Source of the DNA: Rhodospirillales bacterium
Lineage (GTDB): Bacteria > Pseudomonadota > Alphaproteobacteria > Rhodospirillales > Defluviicoccaceae
Length of the DNA: 9,861 nucleotides
Assembly (NCBI GenBank): GCA_026125865.1
Contig: JAHCKI010000067.1
Location: 1 to 9,861, forward strand
Direction: 5' to 3'
In this document: positions 6,395 through 9,861 of the stretch, piece by piece
Layout: every line of letters starts with the position of its first letter
Numbering within the stretch: position 1 is the first letter of the stretch
Made by a program: the position numbers and the translations under genes
The notes under the pieces: model-generated
What the model was told of the DNA's origin: nothing
Database searches by the model: none
The model's input: only the letters and a program-made list of their open reading frames with translations

Positions 6395-7291
6395 TTAAAA
6401 GGCCGCCCAGCCGGGTTTTTTGGGTGTTAGTCGCGCATCCTCCGCGATCAGCGGGGCGGCGTCGGCGGCGCGTTCGAGGCAATCGAGCCTTAGCAGCGCA
6501 AGCGCCAGGCCATCGGCACCCGAGCGAATCTCACCCACGTCCGTGCCGTCGGCCATCACCGGTGTACCGGGTTGCGGAAGCGCGCCGTCCACGGCGACGG
6601 GCACAAGCCGCTTCTTGACTAGACCGCGGTATTTGGTGCGGGCCGTCAGTTCCTGACCCATGTAACAGCCCTTGTCCCAATCGATGCCATGGAGTTCGTC
6701 AAAGCCGTTCTCCAAGAGGATGGATTTTTCCACCACCAGATCACGGCTTCCGTCGGGCAGTCCAAGGCCGATACGGTGCCGGTCATAGGCATCGATCTCG
6801 GCCACTGAAGCACCCAACCTCGACAGGGCCCGAGACGCGTCGACGGCGGGGAGGATCACGCGGGCACCGGCGTCCGCGAGCCGCGGATCGACGAAGGCGA
6901 CGCCGCCGCCGAATCGAATGGCGGCGCCGGGCGAGTGGGGGAGCCCCAGAATCGCCGTGGCCTTGGCGCCGAACACGGCGGCGATCACGTAATCGCCGCT
7001 GCGGTCGGTGAGTGTTACGTCGGAGCGCAGCTTATAGATTCCGAGCCGCCGTTTGAGATCGGCTAAGCGCGCCGCCTCGCAGTCGATCAGGATCGCCCCT
7101 TCGTGCTCGACCATGAAGAAATCATGCAGGTATTTGCCTTGGGGCGTGAGGAAAGCGGCATACACTGCTTGATCAGGGCTCACGCGCCGAACGTCGTTGG
7201 ACACCAAGCCTTGCAGGAATGAGCACGCGTCACCGCCCTCGACGGCGAGAACACCGCGTTGATCCAGGATGGCATACGAACAATCACCCAT
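6395..7291 (-). CDS. ygfZ: YgfZ/GcvT-type folate-binding protein, iron-sulfur cluster maintenance
   Basis: A YgfZ (IBA57-type) protein, 298 residues from the ATG at 7291. The family uses a folate and helps build or repair [4Fe-4S] clusters in enzymes such as MiaB and lipoate synthase, in the cytosol. The N-terminal pattern YAILDQRGVLAVEGGDACSFLQGLVSND is the typical GcvT-like opening. The family signature KGCYMGQELTART lies at residues 207-219, with the functionally important Cys209. The C-terminal beta-barrel part (KKRLVPVAVDG...GEIRS) is complete, so the gene appears intact. An in-frame GTG at 7318 would add nine residues; neither start has a good ribosome binding site, and I prefer the ATG because homologues begin close to the YAILD block. 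It converges on rpmB and diverges from the MATE gene across about 207 bases, in which I saw no convincing promoter. Confidence 0.94.
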   Translation of the reverse strand: MGDCSYAILDQRGVLAVEGGDACSFLQGLVSNDVRRVSPDQAVYAAFLTPQGKYLHDFFMVEHEGAILIDCEAARLADLKRRLGIYKLRSDVTLTDRSGDYVIAAVFGAKATAILGLPHSPGAAIRFGGGVAFVDPRLADAGARVILPAVDASRALSRLGASVAEIDAYDRHRIGLGLPDGSRDLVVEKSILLENGFDELHGIDWDKGCYMGQELTARTKYRGLVKKRLVPVAVDGALPQPGTPVMADGTDVGEIRSGADGLALALLRLDCLERAADAAPLIAEDARLTPKKPGWAAF

Positions 7292-7498
7292 GGCCGACAA
7301 CAAAAGCCTCGATTCCACCCGTCGTGATACCCATACATCGGTCGGAATTCACAATTTGGCAAGGACGACGAAAGTTGCCGAGCACGACAACACGATCGCG
7401 TCTGTCGCCGCCGTGCGGTGAACCTTTCTTTTGCCCGCGGTTTCGTGGAAAACGACGTTCCGCTGCACTGAACCCCATCCACATTCGGCCCTTCGCTC

Positions 7499-8860
7499 AT
7501 GTTCTTCTCGCGCTTGAAAACCCATGTCTTCGACCTCGCGCGCCTGGCGACGCCGGTGGTCGCGGCGCGATCCGGCGTCATGGTCATGGCGCTCGTCGAT
7601 ACGGTCATGGTGGGGCGCTATTCGGCGCGGGAGTTGGCGTATCTCGGCATCGGGCTGGCGCCCGTCATTCCGCTGCTCCTCACCATGTTGGGGTTGGTAA
7701 TGGGAACGTTGGTCCTGACGGCATCGGCGTTCGGCGGCGGCCGATACCAGGACTGCGGCGCGGTGTGGCGACGGTCGCTGCCCTACGCCCTTTGTCTCGG
7801 CGCCGTTGCCGCGGTCATCTGTCTGTTCGGCGAGATGCTGATGCGGCTTCTTGGTCAGAACCCGGATTTGTCGAAGGCCGCGGGTCCGATCGTCACGGTC
7901 TTGGGCCTCGGGATCGCGCCGCAGCTTCTGTTCGTGACCTCGACGTTCTTCCTGGAAGGCATTCGCAGGCCGGTCCCCGGCATGATCGCCATGCTGGCCG
8001 CCAACATTCTCAACGCGGCGCTCAACTGGATTCTCGTCTACGGACATTGGGGCGTTCCGCCCTTGGGAGCCATGGGATCGGCATGGGCGACGACCCTCGT
8101 GCGGTGGGCATTGGGGATCGGTTTCGCCGCCTATGTCTGGTTGATGGCCGATCACGCGCGGTTCGGCGTTCGCCTCAAGCCCCTCGGCGGCTGGCGGAGT
8201 TGGGCGCAGCAACGCAGGCTCGGCTTAGCTACCGGCGCGAGCATCGGCATCGAGGCCACGGCATTCGCCGCCATGAACGTATTCGCCGGGTGGCTTGGTC
8301 CCTATCCCCTGGCGGCCTATACCATCGCCATCAACATGCTGGCGATGATGTACATGGTCGCCATCGGCATCGGTTCGGCGACCGCGGTTCGCGTCGGCAT
8401 TGCCCATGGTCGCGGCGACGCTCGGGAAACGTCGTGGGCCGGGTGGACCGGTCTTGGTGTCTGCACGGTGGCCATGACGGCGATGGGCGTCCTCATCGCC
8501 GTTTTTCCGGATGCGATCGTCTCCGCCTACACCATCGATCCGGCCTTGAGCGCCGTCACCATACCGGTAGTGGCGTTGTGCGCCTGGGTGCTGGTCGCCG
8601 ACGGCGGCCAGGGGGTGATGGCCAACGCCCTGCGCGGTCGCGGCGAAACCTGGGTGGCGACCGGACTGCATGCGGTAAGCTACATCGTCATCATGATGCC
8701 GCTGGCTTGGCTGTTGGCGTTTCCCGGCGGTCGCGGTGTCCTGGGCCTCTATGAGGGCATACTCATTGCGAGCGTCGTTTCGCTGGTGTTTCTCGCCGGG
8801 CGGTTCTATTGGTTGGGATGGCGGGACTGCACGTATTTGTTGATTGAAAAAAATAGATAG
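7499..8860 (+). CDS. MATE family multidrug/sodium antiporter, NorM type
   Basis: A complete 453-residue inner-membrane exporter with about twelve hydrophobic segments in two halves, the usual MATE length. These pumps expel cationic drugs, dyes or metabolites in exchange for Na+ or H+. The three acidic residues used for cation coupling in NorM proteins are present: Asp34 in MALVDTVMVGR, Glu252 in GASIGIEATAF, and Asp368 in VADGGQGVMANALRGRGET, supporting the NorM subgroup. The ATG at 7499 fits the family N-terminus although the bases before it (GGCCCTTCGCTC) offer no ribosome binding site. The upstream 207 bases shared with ygfZ show only a small GGCAA/TTGCC inverted repeat (7354-7358, 7375-7379). 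The next gene follows after 15 bases, so the two are probably co-transcribed. The substrate cannot be inferred. Confidence 0.95.
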   Translation: MFFSRLKTHVFDLARLATPVVAARSGVMVMALVDTVMVGRYSARELAYLGIGLAPVIPLLLTMLGLVMGTLVLTASAFGGGRYQDCGAVWRRSLPYALCLGAVAAVICLFGEMLMRLLGQNPDLSKAAGPIVTVLGLGIAPQLLFVTSTFFLEGIRRPVPGMIAMLAANILNAALNWILVYGHWGVPPLGAMGSAWATTLVRWALGIGFAAYVWLMADHARFGVRLKPLGGWRSWAQQRRLGLATGASIGIEATAFAAMNVFAGWLGPYPLAAYTIAINMLAMMYMVAIGIGSATAVRVGIAHGRGDARETSWAGWTGLGVCTVAMTAMGVLIAVFPDAIVSAYTIDPALSAVTIPVVALCAWVLVADGGQGVMANALRGRGETWVATGLHAVSYIVIMMPLAWLLAFPGGRGVLGLYEGILIASVVSLVFLAGRFYWLGWRDCTYLLIEKNR

Positions 8861-8875
8861 ACTACTTTTCCGGGT

Positions 8876-9325
8876 TTGTATGCACGGGCGGTTTTGATGC
8901 GCATGCTTCTGCGGGAGAAGAATTGGGTCGATTTCGTCGCCTGGTGCAAGCTGCGGCGGTTGACGCCGTTGCCCGCGCATCCGTGGACGGTGGCAGCCTA
9001 TGCCCGCTGGTGCGAGCCTCGTCACCGCTTTCCGGTCGTCGTCAAGCGCATCAACGCCATCGCCCGCGCCCATATTCTTTCCTGCGAAACCCCGCCCGAT
9101 CGACACCCTATGGTGACGCGCACGTTGCGCCTGATCGAGATGCGCGAGCGGGCGCGTCCGCAACGATCGGCGTTGTTCGCCAGCCCCGAAGCCGCGCCCG
9201 GCGATGGCAACGGCGCTCGATTCCGAAAGAAAACCAACGCCGATAAAAGCAAGGCAACATCCAAACGCGTCAGAACCATGCGCGCCTCCCCGCGGTTGGT
9301 CAGCCGCCGCCCGGTACATCCCTGA
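8876..9325 (+). CDS. Free-standing recombinase core-binding-like domain protein
   Basis: A 149-residue soluble basic protein, or 142 or 140 if it starts at the in-frame ATGs at 8897 or 8903; no start has a clear ribosome binding site. Residues about 14-90 follow the layout of the SAM-like N-terminal core-binding domain of tyrosine recombinases: NWVDFVAWCKLRRLTPLPA, then a helix with VAAYARWC, then VVVKRINAIARAHI, then a PP.RHPMV.RTLRLIE helix. The catalytic domain with its Arg-His-Arg-Tyr set is missing: the chain ends with a low-complexity tail (about 102-149). From about 9225 the codons become Lys- and A-rich (AAG AAA, AAA AGC AAG, AGA), unlike the first part, so the tail may be poorly conserved. 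It lies 15 bases after the MATE gene. A DNA-binding or domesticated recombinase remnant is my inference; the coding frame itself is well supported by the domain pattern. Confidence 0.7.
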   Translation: MYARAVLMRMLLREKNWVDFVAWCKLRRLTPLPAHPWTVAAYARWCEPRHRFPVVVKRINAIARAHILSCETPPDRHPMVTRTLRLIEMRERARPQRSALFASPEAAPGDGNGARFRKKTNADKSKATSKRVRTMRASPRLVSRRPVHP

Positions 9326-9360
9326 CACCACCGCGCCGATCAACCCTCGCGTCGCCATGC

Positions 9361-9389
9361 TTGCTCCTCCATCGTCGCGGCGTTAGGAT
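9361..9389 (+). promoter_or_regulatory. Candidate promoter of the MaoC-type hydratase gene
   Basis: TTGCTC (9361-9366), a 17-base spacer, then TAGGAT (9384-9389, four of six matches to TATAAT). Transcription would begin near 9396, about 55 bases before the ATG. The leader would include a 6-bp hairpin, CGATGC (9390-9395) with GCATCG (9412-9417). The -35 is weak (three of six), so confidence is low. Confidence 0.28.
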
Positions 9390-9451
9390 CGATGCCGGTT
9401 TGTGCGCTGCAGCATCGGGCGCCGATTCACTCGCGAGGATAGGGGACGTTC

Positions 9452-9861
9452 ATGAGTTTGAAAGAAGATCTGCAAGGCTACTATTTCGAGGATCTGCAAG
9501 AGGGCATGTCGGCGACCTTCGGCAAGACGGTAACCGACGCCATCATCGAGACCTTTGCCGGTGTCTCGGGGGATACCAATCCGGTACACCTCAATGACGA
9601 TTTCGCCAAGGACACCATGTTCAAGGCCCGTATCGCCCATGGCATGTTCGGCGCCGGACTGATTTCCGCCGTGTTCGGCACCAAGATGCCGGGTCCCGGA
9701 TGCATCTACGTCAGTCAGACTCTCAAGTTCAAGGCGCCGGTGAAGGTCGGTGATACGTTGAATGCCAAGGTGACGGTCAAGAAGCTCATACCGCAGAAGA
9801 AGTTCGTCGAGTTCGAGACCGTCTGCACGGTCGGCGACAAGGTGGTCATCGATGGCGAGGC
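9452..9861 (+). CDS. MaoC-like (R)-specific enoyl-CoA hydratase, 3' end outside window
   Basis: The first 136 codons of a single-domain hot-dog-fold hydratase of the MaoC/PhaJ type. These enzymes hydrate trans-2-enoyl-CoA to (R)-3-hydroxyacyl-CoA, linking fatty-acid oxidation to polyhydroxyalkanoate synthesis or other CoA pathways in the cytosol. The hydratase-2 motif is intact: FAGVSGDTNPVHLNDDFA (residues 35-52), with catalytic Asp41 and His46 spaced as in Aeromonas caviae PhaJ. HGMFGAGLIS (63-72) and the strand KFKAPVKVGDTL (92-103) also fit. The ATG at 9452 has AGGGGA (9441-9446) five bases upstream. The family is about 135-150 residues long, so only a few residues should be missing. It probably has its own promoter in the gap after the small recombinase-like gene. 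PhaJ itself cannot be told apart from other MaoC hydratases, so no symbol is given. Confidence 0.93.
   Translation, partial: MSLKEDLQGYYFEDLQEGMSATFGKTVTDAIIETFAGVSGDTNPVHLNDDFAKDTMFKARIAHGMFGAGLISAVFGTKMPGPGCIYVSQTLKFKAPVKVGDTLNAKVTVKKLIPQKKFVEFETVCTVGDKVVIDGE

Noticed and set aside
6407..6422. CCC-AGCC-GGG followed by six Ts as an rpmB terminator
   Set aside because: The stem is only three firm pairs, and the bases encode the conserved end of ygfZ; too weak to list as a terminator.
7292..7498. Divergent promoters between ygfZ and the MATE gene
   Set aside because: TTGCCA and TTGGCA hexamers are present, but no matching -10 was found at a normal spacing on either strand.
7219..8754. 511-codon plus-strand frame overlapping the MATE gene
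   Set aside because: It is out of frame with the MATE gene, is Arg-rich and has no domain; the other frame gives twelve membrane segments with the NorM acidic residues.
8225..9358. 377-codon minus-strand frame with a strong ribosome binding site at its start
   Set aside because: Most of it runs antisense to the MATE transporter and the recombinase-like gene, with low-complexity Arg/Gly/His-rich sequence. Only its first part is kept as a low-confidence observation.

Overview
The window looks like a chromosomal segment of a GC-rich alphaproteobacterium, probably Rhodospirillales-like. That placement is my inference, from the style of the L28, YgfZ, MaoC and GH3 proteins and from CTTGA-type -35 hexamers; no rRNA or other marker is present to confirm it. 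I saw no tRNA, rRNA, CRISPR array, insertion sequence or phage structural gene.

Left part (37-5792), all on the minus strand, so read right to left. A 535-residue protein has an N-terminal peptidoglycan-binding fold and a large unassigned C-terminal part (4185-5792). A 290-base gap rich in inverted repeats follows. Then come a penicillin-acylase-type Ntn hydrolase made as a lipoprotein (1600-3894) and, 33 bases later, a GH3-type acyl-adenylating amido synthetase (37-1566). The last two look like one transcription unit. One gene product should break amide bonds at the cell envelope and the other should make them in the cytosol, which is the most interesting functional pairing here.

Middle (5793-6363). 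A 271-base divergent region separates the peptidoglycan-binding gene from rpmB (ribosomal protein L28, plus strand). On the left side it carries a plausible minus-strand promoter with a 6+6 bp palindrome at the expected start of transcription. On the right side it carries a 21-codon ORF, a promoter-like TTGACG/TAAAAA pair inside that ORF, and a GC hairpin followed by five Ts just before the rpmB ribosome binding site.

Right part (6395-9861). ygfZ (minus strand, iron-sulfur cluster maintenance) converges on rpmB and diverges from a NorM-type MATE exporter (plus strand). Fifteen bases after the MATE gene is a small gene that looks like a free-standing core-binding domain of a tyrosine recombinase, with no catalytic domain. 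A MaoC/PhaJ-type (R)-specific enoyl-CoA hydratase follows and is cut by the window end a few residues before its expected stop.

Most of the right part is ordinary housekeeping. The points that deserve attention are the acylase-GH3 pair, the 535-residue peptidoglycan-binding protein with its palindrome, the rpmB leader, and the orphan recombinase-like domain.
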